From: Pseudomonas guariconensis
GTDB lineage: Bacteria > Pseudomonadota > Gammaproteobacteria > Pseudomonadales > Pseudomonadaceae
Assembly (NCBI RefSeq): GCF_015680235.1
Contig: NZ_JADLJL010000025.1
Span: forward strand, 1-64,000
DNA length: 64,000 nt
Direction: 5' to 3'
The notes under the pieces were generated by a model. It was not told the DNA's origin, made no database searches, and worked only from the letters and a program-made list of their open reading frames with translations. Within the stretch, counting starts at the first letter, position 1. The number at the start of each line of letters is the position of its first letter. Of the stretch, positions 38,808-46,795 are shown piece by piece. Position numbers and translations under genes: made by a program.

Positions 38808-39704
38808 ATGACGCTGCCTGCCGACATCCCTGCCGACCTGCTGCCCCCCCGCGTCCGCCCTGCGGACCGGCTCGGCTTCACCCTGTTCCTGGCTGCCCTG
38901 GTGCACCTGGCGCTGATCCTGGGCGTGAGCTTCACCATCGCCAAGCCCAGCGAAATCCGTCGCACCATGGAAATCACCCTGGCAACCTTCAAGAGCGAAA
39001 AACCGCCCGAAAAGGCCGATTTCCAGGCCCAGGACAACCAGCAGGGCAGCGGCACCCTGGAGAAGAAGGCGGTGCCCAAGACCACTGAGGTCGCGCCGTT
39101 CCAAGACAGCAAGATCAACAAGGTCACCCCGCCTCCCGCCGCCAAGCGGGAAACACCGCCCGCGCCGCAAAAGTCCGCCGTGGCCACCCGGGCGCCCAAG
39201 CCGCAGAAAGTCGAGCCCAAGCCCAAGGAAAGCAAACCACAGCCCAAGCCCCAGGCGGTGCCGGACTTCGACAGCTCGCAGCTGTCCAGCCAGATCGCCA
39301 GCCTCGAGGCGGAGCTTTCCAACGAACAGCAGCTGTACGCCAAGCGCCCACGCATCCACCGCCTCAACGCCGCCTCGACCATGCGCGACAAGGGTGCCTG
39401 GTACAAGGAAGAGTGGCGCAAGAAGGTCGAGCGGGTCGGCAACCTCAACTACCCCGAGCAGGCGCGTCGCCAACAGATCTACGGCAGCCTGCGGATGATG
39501 GTGTCGATCAACCGCGATGGCTCCCTGTACGAAGTGCTGGTGCTGGAGTCGTCCGGCCAGCCGGTGCTCGACCAGGCGGCCCAGCGCATCGTCCGCCTGT
39601 CGGCGCCCTTCGCCCCGTTCACTGGCGACCTGGCCGAATTCGACCGGCTGGAAATCATTCGCACCTGGCGTTTCGCCCGGGGTGACCGCCTGTCCAGCAA
39701 CTGA
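38808..39704 (+). CDS. tonB: Energy transducer TonB
   Basis: This 298-residue protein has a short cytoplasmic N-terminus, one membrane helix (about residues 23-46: RLGFTLFLAALVHLALILGV), a long Pro/Lys-rich spacer across the periplasm (residues about 65-150) and a C-terminal TonB domain with YPEQARRQQIYGSLRMMVSIN and VLVLESSGQPVLDQAAQRIVRL. It passes proton-motive energy to outer-membrane receptors. No exbB or exbD lies nearby, so it must use ExbBD from elsewhere. The start site is weak. It is the most common non-TonB1 type in Pseudomonas between gshB and algH. Confidence 0.92.
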   Translation: MTLPADIPADLLPPRVRPADRLGFTLFLAALVHLALILGVSFTIAKPSEIRRTMEITLATFKSEKPPEKADFQAQDNQQGSGTLEKKAVPKTTEVAPFQDSKINKVTPPPAAKRETPPAPQKSAVATRAPKPQKVEPKPKESKPQPKPQAVPDFDSSQLSSQIASLEAELSNEQQLYAKRPRIHRLNAASTMRDKGAWYKEEWRKKVERVGNLNYPEQARRQQIYGSLRMMVSINRDGSLYEVLVLESSGQPVLDQAAQRIVRLSAPFAPFTGDLAEFDRLEIIRTWRFARGDRLSSN

Positions 39705-39862
39705 ATATTGATGTCGGGCTTGCCAGATGTGACAGCGCGGATATCGAGCACCGCGCGGGCGGCGCGCGATTCATCAGACACCCCAAAACCACCGCCCTGC
39801 ACAACGCCCAGCAACACACTGGTACCTTGTCAGCCTCGCCACCTGACGCCACACTATCACCC

Positions 39863-40432
39863 ATGAAAACCCTCAGCCCGAGCTACCTCAAGCACCAGTT
39901 CCTCATCGCCATGCCGCACATGGCCGATCCGAACTTTGCCCAGACCCTCACCTACATCGTCGAGCACAACGCCAATGGCGCCATGGGCCTGGTGGTCAAT
40001 CGGCCTCAGGAGCTGAACCTGGCGGACATCCTGGAGCAGTTGCGCCCAGGCGAGGAGCCGCCGGCCAGCACCCTGCAGGTACCGATCTACCAGGGTGGCC
40101 CGGTGCAGACCGATCGCGGCTTCGTATTGCACACCAGCGAATGCAGCTACCAGGCCACCGTCGAGCTGCAAGGCCTGTCGCTGTCCACCTCCCAGGACGT
40201 GCTGTTCGCCATCGCCGATGGCGTAGGGCCGAAACAGAGCCTGATCACACTGGGCTACGCCGGCTGGGAAGCCGGCCAGCTGGAAGCCGAGCTTGCCGAC
40301 AACGCCTGGCTCAACTGCCCGTTCGACCCCGAGATCATCTTCGGCCTGGCCAGTGACCAGCGCCTGGAGGCCGCCGCCGCCAGCCTGGGCATCAACCTCA
40401 GCCTGTTGACCAGCCAGGCGGGCCACGCCTGA
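39863..40432 (+). CDS. algH: AlgH/YqgE family protein (UPF0301)
   Basis: This 189-residue protein begins SYLKHQFLIAMPHMADPNFAQTLTYIVEHNANGAMGLVVNRP, the family hallmark, followed by YQGGPVQTDRGFVLHTS and the helix end GYAGWEAGQLEAELADNAWL. The function is not established; AlgH was named for an influence on alginate production, and yqgE is regularly beside ruvX (yqgF). It overlaps ruvX by one base (TGATG), so translation is coupled. Start 39863 was chosen over an in-frame codon at 39827. Confidence 0.93.
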   Translation: MKTLSPSYLKHQFLIAMPHMADPNFAQTLTYIVEHNANGAMGLVVNRPQELNLADILEQLRPGEEPPASTLQVPIYQGGPVQTDRGFVLHTSECSYQATVELQGLSLSTSQDVLFAIADGVGPKQSLITLGYAGWEAGQLEAELADNAWLNCPFDPEIIFGLASDQRLEAAAASLGINLSLLTSQAGHA

Positions 40433-40857
40433 TGGCCGAACTGCGCCTGCTGCTGGGCTTCGACTACGGCAGCAAACAGATCGGCGTGGCCGTCGGCCAG
40501 GTGATTACCGGCCAGGCCCGCGAGCTGTGCACGCTCAAGGCCCAGAACGGCGTGCCGGACTGGGCACAGGTGGAAAAACTCATCAAGGAATGGAAACCCG
40601 ACGCCATCGTCGTCGGCCTGCCGCTGAACATGGACGGCACGCCCAGCGAGATGAGCGAACGCGCCGAAAAGTTCGCCCGCCGCCTGCAGGGTCGCTACAA
40701 CCTGCCCGTGCACACCCATGACGAACGCCTGACCACCTTCGAAGCCAAGGGCGAACAGATGGCCCGCGGCATGCGCCACGGCAGCTACCGCGACAACCCG
40801 GTCGATGCCATCGCCGCCGCCCTGCTGCTGCAAGGCTGGCTGGAGGCCAACACTTAA
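40432..40857 (+). CDS. ruvX: Putative Holliday junction resolvase RuvX (YqgF)
   Basis: This 141-residue RNase H-fold protein has the acidic motif LLLGFDYGSKQIGVAVG (Asp9), IVVGLPLNMDGTPSEMSERAEKFA and HTHDERLTTFEA, plus a final Asp in DNPVDAIAAALLLQ. The four acidic residues form the expected nuclease site. The family is implicated in 16S/23S rRNA 5' end processing or Holliday-junction cleavage. It is coupled to algH and precedes pyrR by 51 bases. Confidence 0.92.
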   Translation: MAELRLLLGFDYGSKQIGVAVGQVITGQARELCTLKAQNGVPDWAQVEKLIKEWKPDAIVVGLPLNMDGTPSEMSERAEKFARRLQGRYNLPVHTHDERLTTFEAKGEQMARGMRHGSYRDNPVDAIAAALLLQGWLEANT

Positions 40858-40908
40858 ATCCGCTTTGCCGCCGGCCCACATCCGGCGCCCCCTTCCGAGG
40901 AGCACGCA

Positions 40909-41427
40909 ATGAGCCTACCCAACCCCGCCGACCTGATCCGGCAGATGGCCGTCGACCTTCGCGCCCACCTGGCCCGCCGTGCCATCACCGAGCCACGTTT
41001 CATCGGCATCCGCACCGGCGGTGTGTGGGTAGCCCAGGCCTTGCAGCAAGAGCTGGGCGACAGCAGCGCGCTGGGCACGCTGGACGTCTCCTTCTACCGT
41101 GACGACTTCAGCCAGAACGGCCTGCATCCGCAGGTGCGCCCCTCGGAGCTGCCCTTCGAGGTCGAAGGCCAGCATCTGGTGCTGGTGGACGACGTGCTGA
41201 TGAGCGGGCGCACCATCCGCGCTGCGCTCAACGAACTGTTCGACTACGGCCGGCCCGCCAGTGTCACCCTGGCCTGCCTGTTGGACCTGGACGCCGGCGA
41301 ACTGCCGATACGCCCCAACGTGCTCGGTGCCACCTTGTCACTGGCGCCCCATGAGCGGGTAAAATTGACCGGACCCGCACCGCTCGCCCTCGAGCGCCAG
41401 GACCTCGCCACCGCTTCCGCCCTTTAA
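40909..41427 (+). CDS. pyrR: Bifunctional pyrimidine regulator / uracil phosphoribosyltransferase PyrR
   Basis: This 172-residue phosphoribosyltransferase-fold protein has the PRPP loop [18 protein letters not shown] near residue 93 and the flanking [16 protein letters not shown]. In Bacillus PyrR is an RNA-binding attenuator that also makes UMP from uracil; in Pseudomonas it regulates pyr genes by a less clear mechanism. GAGGAGCACGCA precedes the ATG. pyrB starts 12 bases after its stop, so pyrR-pyrB-pyrC' is one operon. Confidence 0.95.
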   Translation: MSLPNPADLIRQMAVDLRAHLARRAITEPRFIGIRTGGVWVAQALQQELGDSSALGTLDVSFYRDDFSQNGLHPQVRPSELPFEVEGQHLVLVDDVLMSGRTIRAALNELFDYGRPASVTLACLLDLDAGELPIRPNVLGATLSLAPHERVKLTGPAPLALERQDLATASAL

Positions 41428-41439
41428 GAGTCCCCCGCG

Positions 41440-42444
41440 ATGACGCCATCCGACGCCAAGCGCCCGCTGCAGCTCAATGATCAGGGCCAGCTGCGCCACT
41501 TCCTCTCGCTCGACGGTTTGCCCCGCGAACTGCTGACCGAGATCCTCGACACCGCCGACTCCTTCCTGGAGGTCGGTGCCCGGGCCGTGAAAAAAGTCCC
41601 GTTGCTGCGCGGCAAGACCGTGTGCAACGTGTTCTTCGAGAACTCGACCCGCACCCGCACCACCTTCGAACTGGCCGCTCAGCGCCTGTCGGCCGATGTG
41701 ATCAGCCTGAACGTATCGACCTCCTCGACCAGCAAGGGCGAGACCCTGTTCGACACCCTGCGCAACCTGGAGGCCATGGCCGCCGACATGTTCGTCGTGC
41801 GCCACTCCGACTCCGGCGCCGCGCACTTCATCGCCGAGCATGTCTGCCCCGACGTGGCCGTGATCAACGGCGGCGACGGCCGCCATGCGCACCCGACCCA
41901 GGGCATGCTCGACATGCTGACCATCCGTCGTCACAAGGGCAGCTTCGAGAACCTTTCGGTGGCCATCGTCGGCGACATCCTGCATTCGCGAGTGGCCCGT
42001 TCCGACATGCTGGCGCTGAAAGCGCTGGGCTGTCCGGATATCCGCGTGATCGGCCCGAAGACCTTGATCCCCGTCGGCATCGAGCAGTATGGCGTCAAGG
42101 TCTATACCGACCTGGCCCAGGGCCTGAAGGACGTCGACGTGGTCATCATGCTGCGCCTGCAGCGTGAGCGCATGGCCGGCGGCCTGCTGCCCAGCGAAGG
42201 CGAGTTCTACCGCCTGTTCGGCCTGACCACCACGCGCCTGGCCGGTGCCAAGCCCGACGCCATCGTCATGCACCCGGGCCCGATCAACCGTGGCGTGGAG
42301 ATCGAGTCGGCGGTGGCCGACGGCGCCCATTCGGTGATCCTCAACCAGGTCACCTACGGTATCGCCGTGCGCATGGCAGTATTGTCCATGGCCATGAGCG
42401 GCCAGGCCGCGCAACGTCAACTCGACCAGGAGAACGCCCTGTGA
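41440..42444 (+). CDS. pyrB: Aspartate carbamoyltransferase, catalytic chain
   Basis: PyrB makes carbamoyl-aspartate from carbamoyl phosphate and aspartate, the first committed step of pyrimidine synthesis. The 334-residue protein has the carbamoyl-phosphate motif [15 protein letters not shown] near residue 66, [16 protein letters not shown] near 147 and the aspartate-binding [12 protein letters not shown] near 277. No pyrI regulatory chain exists here. Instead the next gene, pyrC', overlaps by four bases; in Pseudomonas the catalytic chain assembles with the inactive dihydroorotase into a dodecamer. Confidence 0.97.
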   Translation: MTPSDAKRPLQLNDQGQLRHFLSLDGLPRELLTEILDTADSFLEVGARAVKKVPLLRGKTVCNVFFENSTRTRTTFELAAQRLSADVISLNVSTSSTSKGETLFDTLRNLEAMAADMFVVRHSDSGAAHFIAEHVCPDVAVINGGDGRHAHPTQGMLDMLTIRRHKGSFENLSVAIVGDILHSRVARSDMLALKALGCPDIRVIGPKTLIPVGIEQYGVKVYTDLAQGLKDVDVVIMLRLQRERMAGGLLPSEGEFYRLFGLTTTRLAGAKPDAIVMHPGPINRGVEIESAVADGAHSVILNQVTYGIAVRMAVLSMAMSGQAAQRQLDQENAL

Positions 42445-43712
42445 GCATCAGCATTCTTGGCGCCCGGGTCATCGACCCCAGCAGCGGCCTGGACCAGGTC
42501 ACCGACCTGCACCTGGACGGCGGTCGTATCGTCGCGATCGGCGCAGCGCCTGCCGGCTTCAACGCCACCCGCACGATCCAGGCCGAGGGTTTGGTAGCAG
42601 CCCCAGGCCTGGTCGATCTCGGCGTCTCCCTGCGCGAGCCGGGCTACAGCCGCAAGGGCAACATCGCCAGCGAGACCCGCGCCGCGGTCGCCGGTGGCGT
42701 CACCAGCCTGTGCTGCCCGCCGCAAACCAAACCGGTGCTGGACACCTCGGCAGTCGCCGAACTGATCCTCGACCGCGCGCGGGAAGCGGCCAACAGCAAG
42801 GTCTACCCGATCGGCGCGCTGACCAAGGGCCTGGAAGGCGAGCAACTGGCCGAACTGGTCGCCCTGCGCGACACCGGCTGCGTGGCCTTCGGCAACGGCC
42901 TGAAGGAAATCCCCAACAACCGCACCCTGGCCCGTGCACTGGAATATGCCGCCACGTTCGACCTGACCGTGGTCTTCCACTCCCAGGACCGCGACCTGGC
43001 CCAAGGCGGCTTGGCCCATGAAGGCCCGATGGCCAGTTTCCTCGGCTTGCCGGGTATCCCCGAGACGGCCGAGACCGTGGCCCTGGCGCGCAACCTGCTG
43101 CTGGTCGAGCAGACGGGCGTGCGGGCGCACTTCAGCCAGATCACCAGCGCCCGTGGCGCGCGGCTGATCGCCCAGGCCCAGCAGCTGGGCCTGCCGGTTA
43201 CCGCCGACGTGGCGCTGTATCAGCTGATTCTCACCGATGAGGCGCTGCGCGACTTCTCCAGCCTCTATCACGTACAGCCTCCACTGCGCACCGCCGCCGA
43301 CCGCGACGGCCTGCGCGAGGCCGTCAAATCGGGTGTGATCCAGGCGGTCTCCAGCCATCACCAGCCTCACGAGCGCGACGCCAAGCTGGCGCCGTTCGGC
43401 GCCACCGAGCCTGGCATCAGCAGCGTCGAGCTGCTGCTGCCGCTGGCCATGACCTTGGTGCAGGACGGCCTGCTCGACCTGCCGACCTTGTTGGCCCGCC
43501 TGACCAGCGGCCCGGCCGCAGCCATGCGCCTGCCGGCGGGCGAGCTGAAGGTCGGTGCGGCGGCGGACCTGGTGCTGTTCGACCCACAGGCCTCCACGGT
43601 CGCTGGCGAGCAATGGTATTCGCGTGGCGAGAACTGCCCGTTCATTGGCCACTGCCTGCCAGGCGCGGTGCGTTATACCTTGGTCGACGGGCACGTTTGC
43701 CACGAGGCCTGA
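42441..43712 (+). CDS. pyrC': Inactive dihydroorotase-like subunit of aspartate carbamoyltransferase (PyrC')
   Basis: This 423-residue protein has the amidohydrolase fold of dihydroorotase but has lost the metal site. The usual D-x-H-x-H at the first strand is [10 protein letters not shown] here (Asp59, Gly61, Ser63), so neither histidine is present. Other family landmarks remain ([36 protein letters not shown]). In Pseudomonas this protein is structural, stabilising the PyrB catalytic chains; a separate active dihydroorotase must exist elsewhere. GTG start at 42441 overlaps the pyrB stop (GTGA), so both are made in equal amounts. Confidence 0.95.
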   Translation: MSISILGARVIDPSSGLDQVTDLHLDGGRIVAIGAAPAGFNATRTIQAEGLVAAPGLVDLGVSLREPGYSRKGNIASETRAAVAGGVTSLCCPPQTKPVLDTSAVAELILDRAREAANSKVYPIGALTKGLEGEQLAELVALRDTGCVAFGNGLKEIPNNRTLARALEYAATFDLTVVFHSQDRDLAQGGLAHEGPMASFLGLPGIPETAETVALARNLLLVEQTGVRAHFSQITSARGARLIAQAQQLGLPVTADVALYQLILTDEALRDFSSLYHVQPPLRTAADRDGLREAVKSGVIQAVSSHHQPHERDAKLAPFGATEPGISSVELLLPLAMTLVQDGLLDLPTLLARLTSGPAAAMRLPAGELKVGAAADLVLFDPQASTVAGEQWYSRGENCPFIGHCLPGAVRYTLVDGHVCHEA

Positions 43713-43720
43713 GCGGTGAC

Positions 43721-43844
43721 CTTGTAGGAGCGGCCTTGTGCCGCGAAAGGGCCGCAAAGCGGCCCCGGCAATGCATGCATCATGCAAAGATCCTGGGGCT
43801 GCTACGCAGCCCTTTCGCGGCACGAGGCCGCTCCTACACAGGTG
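43721..43844. repeat. REP pair, family A
   Basis: Cores TGTAGGAGCGGCCTTGTGCC and TTCGCGGCACGAGGCCGCTC face outward around a GGCC hairpin and the spacer ATGCATGCATCATGC. It lies between pyrC' and the hslV promoter. Confidence 0.9.
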
Positions 43845-43885
43845 ATGCCCCCCCTGAAATCCATCGCAACCGTTTATCCCCTACG

Positions 43886-43913
43886 GTTGAAATCCTTCCC
43901 CCCACCCCCATAT
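43886..43913 (+). promoter_or_regulatory. Heat-shock (sigma-32) promoter of hslVU
   Basis: GTTGAAA (43886-43892) and CCCCATAT (43906-43913) are a near-consensus sigma-32 -35/-10 pair with a 13-base spacer. Transcription would start about 43920, so an ATG at 43912 that lies inside the -10 box cannot start hslV. Confidence 0.85.
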
Positions 43914-43959
43914 GAGTCTGCAACAGGCATTTTCGCCCCGCTGCGTGGAGACTCTCCCC

Positions 43960-44490
43960 TTGACTACCATCGTTTCAGTTCGCCGCCACGGCAAAGTCGT
44001 CATGGGCGGCGACGGCCAGGTTTCCCTCGGCAACACCGTGATGAAAGGCAATGCGAAGAAAGTCCGCCGCCTGTACCACGGCCAGGTGATCGCCGGCTTC
44101 GCCGGTGCCACTGCCGACGCCTTCACCCTGTTCGAGCGCTTCGAAGGGCAGTTGGAAAAACACCAGGGCCACCTGATCCGCGCCGCCGTCGAACTGGCCA
44201 AGGAATGGCGTACCGACCGCTCCCTGAGCCGCCTGGAGGCCATGCTCGCCGTGGCCAACAAGGACGCCTCGCTGATCATCACCGGCAATGGTGACGTGGT
44301 CGAGCCCGAGGACGGCCTGATCGCCATGGGCTCCGGCGGCGCCTACGCCCAGGCCGCAGCCCGCGCCCTGCTGAACAAGACCGACCTCTCGGCCCGTGAA
44401 ATCGCCGAGACCGCCCTGAACATCGCCGGCGATATCTGCGTGTTCACCAACCACAACCTGACCATCGAGGAGCAGGACCTGGCCGAGTGA
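43960..44490 (+). CDS. hslV: ATP-dependent protease HslV (ClpQ), peptidase subunit
   Basis: HslV is the threonine peptidase of the HslVU proteasome-like complex. Removal of the first residue must expose Thr at the start of [20 protein letters not shown]. The start is a TTG at 43960, which gives exactly M-TTIVSVRR and the family length of 176 residues. An ATG at 43912 would add 16 residues, block the Thr nucleophile and lie within the promoter. GGAG lies nine bases before the TTG. The body has [25 protein letters not shown] and [18 protein letters not shown]. It is co-transcribed with hslU. Confidence 0.95.
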   Translation: MTTIVSVRRHGKVVMGGDGQVSLGNTVMKGNAKKVRRLYHGQVIAGFAGATADAFTLFERFEGQLEKHQGHLIRAAVELAKEWRTDRSLSRLEAMLAVANKDASLIITGNGDVVEPEDGLIAMGSGGAYAQAAARALLNKTDLSAREIAETALNIAGDICVFTNHNLTIEEQDLAE

Positions 44491-44499
44491 TCAGCTGTT

Positions 44500-44526
44500 C
44501 TGGCGCCCTGCCCCGGCGGCAGGGCC
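44500..44526 (+). promoter_or_regulatory. Hairpin between hslV and hslU
   Basis: CCCTGCC and GGCAGGG flank a short loop in the 76-base gap. There is no T run, so it is more likely an mRNA-stabilising or processing hairpin than a terminator. Confidence 0.45.
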
Positions 44527-44566
44527 TTCCCACGCTGACTCATTCCGCTCGAGGACCCTTTTGATC

Positions 44567-45910
44567 ATGTCCATGACCCCCCGCGAGATCGTCCACGAAC
44601 TCAACCGCCACATCATCGGCCAGGACGACGCCAAGCGCGCCGTGGCCATCGCCCTGCGCAACCGCTGGCGCCGCATGCAGCTGCCGGCCGAGCTGCGCGC
44701 CGAAGTCACGCCCAAGAACATCCTGATGATCGGCCCCACCGGCGTGGGCAAGACCGAAATCGCCCGCCGCCTGGCCAAGCTGGCCAATGCGCCGTTCATC
44801 AAGGTCGAGGCGACCAAGTTCACCGAAGTCGGCTACGTCGGCCGCGATGTCGAGTCGATCATCCGCGACCTGGCCGATGCCGCCCTGAAGATGCTGCGCG
44901 AACAGGAGATCATCCGCGTGCGCCACCGCGCCGAAGACGCCGCCGAGGATCGCATCCTCGACGCCCTGCTGCCCCAGGCCCGGGTCAGCAGCTTCGCCGA
45001 GGAAGCCTCGCAGCCGAGCACCGATTCCAACACCCGCCAGTTGTTCCGCAAGCGTCTGCGTGAAGGCCAGCTGGACGACAAGGAAATCGAGATCGAAGTG
45101 GCCGAGTCCATGGGCGTCGAGATCGCCGCACCGCCCGGCATGGAAGAAATGACCAACCAGCTGCAGAGCCTGTTTGCCAACATGGGCAAGGGCAAGCGCA
45201 AGGCGCGCAAGCTCAAGGTCAAGGAAGCGCTGAAGATGGTCCGTGACGAGGAAGCCAGCCGCCTGGTCAACGAGGAAGAGCTCAAGGCCAAGGCCCTGGA
45301 AGCCGTCGAGCAGCACGGCATAGTGTTCATCGACGAGATCGACAAGGTGGCCAAGCGCGGCAATGTCGGCGGCGCCGATGTATCCCGCGAAGGCGTCCAG
45401 CGTGACCTGCTGCCGCTGATCGAAGGCTGCACCGTCAACACCAAGCTGGGCATGGTCAAGACCGATCACATCCTGTTCATCGCTTCCGGTGCATTCCACC
45501 TGAGCAAGCCGAGCGACCTGGTGCCTGAACTGCAGGGCCGCCTGCCGATCCGCGTCGAACTCAAGGCGCTGACCCCGGAAGATTTCGAGCGCATCCTGCA
45601 GGAGCCGCACGCTTCGCTGACCGAACAGTACCGTGAGCTGCTCAAGACCGAAGGCCTGAACATTGCGTTCGCCGCCGACGGCATCAAGCGCCTGGCCGAG
45701 ATCGCCTACCAGGTCAACGAGAAGACCGAGAACATCGGTGCCCGTCGCCTGCACACCCTGCTCGAGCGCCTGCTCGAAGAGGTGTCGTTCAGTGCCGGCG
45801 ACCTGGCCAGCGCCCATGACGAAGCACCGATCCAGATCGATGCCGCGTACGTGAACAGCCACCTGGGCGAACTGGCGCAGAACGAAGACCTGTCGCGCTA
45901 CATCCTGTAA
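44567..45910 (+). CDS. hslU: ATP-dependent protease HslU (ClpY), ATPase subunit
   Basis: HslU unfolds substrates and feeds them to HslV. The 447-residue AAA+ protein has Walker [16 protein letters not shown] near residue 57, the pore loop [10 protein letters not shown] near residue 90, the I domain (about 110-240), Walker [11 protein letters not shown] near 252 and the C-terminal sensor 2 region with [16 protein letters not shown]. It ends in SRYIL, the tail that docks into HslV. ATG 44567 has GAGGA upstream; a TTG at 44561 is too close. A REP pair follows. Confidence 0.97.
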   Translation: MSMTPREIVHELNRHIIGQDDAKRAVAIALRNRWRRMQLPAELRAEVTPKNILMIGPTGVGKTEIARRLAKLANAPFIKVEATKFTEVGYVGRDVESIIRDLADAALKMLREQEIIRVRHRAEDAAEDRILDALLPQARVSSFAEEASQPSTDSNTRQLFRKRLREGQLDDKEIEIEVAESMGVEIAAPPGMEEMTNQLQSLFANMGKGKRKARKLKVKEALKMVRDEEASRLVNEEELKAKALEAVEQHGIVFIDEIDKVAKRGNVGGADVSREGVQRDLLPLIEGCTVNTKLGMVKTDHILFIASGAFHLSKPSDLVPELQGRLPIRVELKALTPEDFERILQEPHASLTEQYRELLKTEGLNIAFAADGIKRLAEIAYQVNEKTENIGARRLHTLLERLLEEVSFSAGDLASAHDEAPIQIDAAYVNSHLGELAQNEDLSRYIL

Positions 45911-45917
45911 GACCGTA

Positions 45918-46012
45918 TGGGGCCGCCTCGCGGCCCAATCGCCGGCAAGCCGGCTCCCACCGGAATCTTGTGGGAGCCGGCTTGCCGGCGATTGGGCTGC
46001 ACAGCAGCCCCA
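45918..46012. repeat. REP pair, family B
   Basis: Arms CAATCGCCGGCAAGCCGGCT and AGCCGGCTTGCCGGCGATTG face each other across a 12-base spacer, each with a GGCCGC or GCTGCACAGCAGC end hairpin, between hslU and the DUF971 gene. Confidence 0.92.
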
Positions 46013-46071
46013 TTGCACAATGGTCCGAATCTCTGGAAGCTTGCATCATCAGCTCACGAGAGATCCTGCCC

Positions 46072-46449
46072 ATGGCCCGCCTCCCCACTGCCATCAACCT
46101 GCACAAAGCCTCCAAGACCCTCACCCTCACCTACGGGCCGAACGAGGTCTACCACCTGCCCGCGGAATTCCTGCGGGTGCACTCCCCCTCCGCCGAGGTC
46201 CAGGGCCACGGCAACCCGATCCTGCAATACGGCAAGATCAACGTCGGCCTCGTCGGCCTCGAGCCTGCCGGCCAGTACGCACTGAAACTGACCTTCGACG
46301 ACGGCCATGACAGCGGCCTGTTCACCTGGGAGTACCTCGAGCAGCTGTGCCTGCGCCAAGAAGAACTGTGGGCGGAATATCTCGATGACCTGCACAAGGC
46401 CGGCAAATCTCGCGACCCGTCGCAGTCCGTGGTCAAGCTGATGCTCTAG
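46072..46449 (+). CDS. DUF971 (GBBH-like) domain protein
   Basis: This 125-residue protein has INLHKASKTLTLTYGPNEVYHLPAEFLRVHSPSAEVQG, INVGLVGLEPAGQYALKLTFDDGHDSGLFTWEYLEQL, which is the DUF971 / gamma-butyrobetaine-hydroxylase-like N-terminal domain. Free-standing bacterial members are thought to work in metal or Fe-S related processes, but the role is unproven. The start at 46072 is used because the frame further upstream runs into the REP pair. Confidence 0.88.
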   Translation: MARLPTAINLHKASKTLTLTYGPNEVYHLPAEFLRVHSPSAEVQGHGNPILQYGKINVGLVGLEPAGQYALKLTFDDGHDSGLFTWEYLEQLCLRQEELWAEYLDDLHKAGKSRDPSQSVVKLML

Positions 46450-46465
46450 CGCAAGCCCTGCGGGA

Positions 46466-46485
46466 TTTAGAGCGCATTTTCTAAA
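46466..46485. promoter_or_regulatory. PhaD-like operator upstream of phaC1
   Basis: The perfect inverted repeat TTTAGA-N8-TCTAAA lies in the 346-base gap before phaC1. The phaI upstream region has a related site with the same TTAG-N10-CTAA frame. Six-base half-sites eight bases apart agree with what is known of PhaD targets in P. putida. The rest of the gap has the sigma-54-like element at 46566 and no gene. Confidence 0.75.
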
Positions 46486-46565
46486 GTCATCTGCTTGAAT
46501 GCCCCTACACCTGCCAATGACAGGCTGTCTTGCGCAAGACATGAAAGTCGGGTAACCAATGGAGC

Positions 46566-46581
46566 TGGCAAGTTCCCTGCA
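46566..46581 (+). promoter_or_regulatory. Possible sigma-54 promoter upstream of phaC1
   Basis: TGGCAAGTTCCCTGCA has GG and GC at exactly the -24/-12 spacing (TGGCAC-N5-TTGCA with two mismatches). It is 215 bases before phaC1. It is one of several possible promoters; a sigma-70 promoter near the PhaD-like operator is also expected. Confidence 0.5.
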
Positions 46582-46795
46582 TCGTCCATCGCGCGGTCAG
46601 GGCCGGGCCGGTATGTAGAGGTCGCGAGCGAAAGCAGGCTGTCTTCACCCGCAGGAAAACCCGCCGCCGTCGCCACACGCATCCGGTCCGCAACCGCTGT
46701 TTCTTATCACTTGGTCACCCGAGCAGTACCGGGCAGTCGTCTGTGTACCCGCCACAGCCAACCGGTACTCGTCTCAGGACAACGGAGCGTCGTAG

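Noticed and set aside
38808-39704. Search for exbB/exbD beside tonB
   Set aside because: None is present in the flanking genes, so it is not an exbBD-tonB operon.
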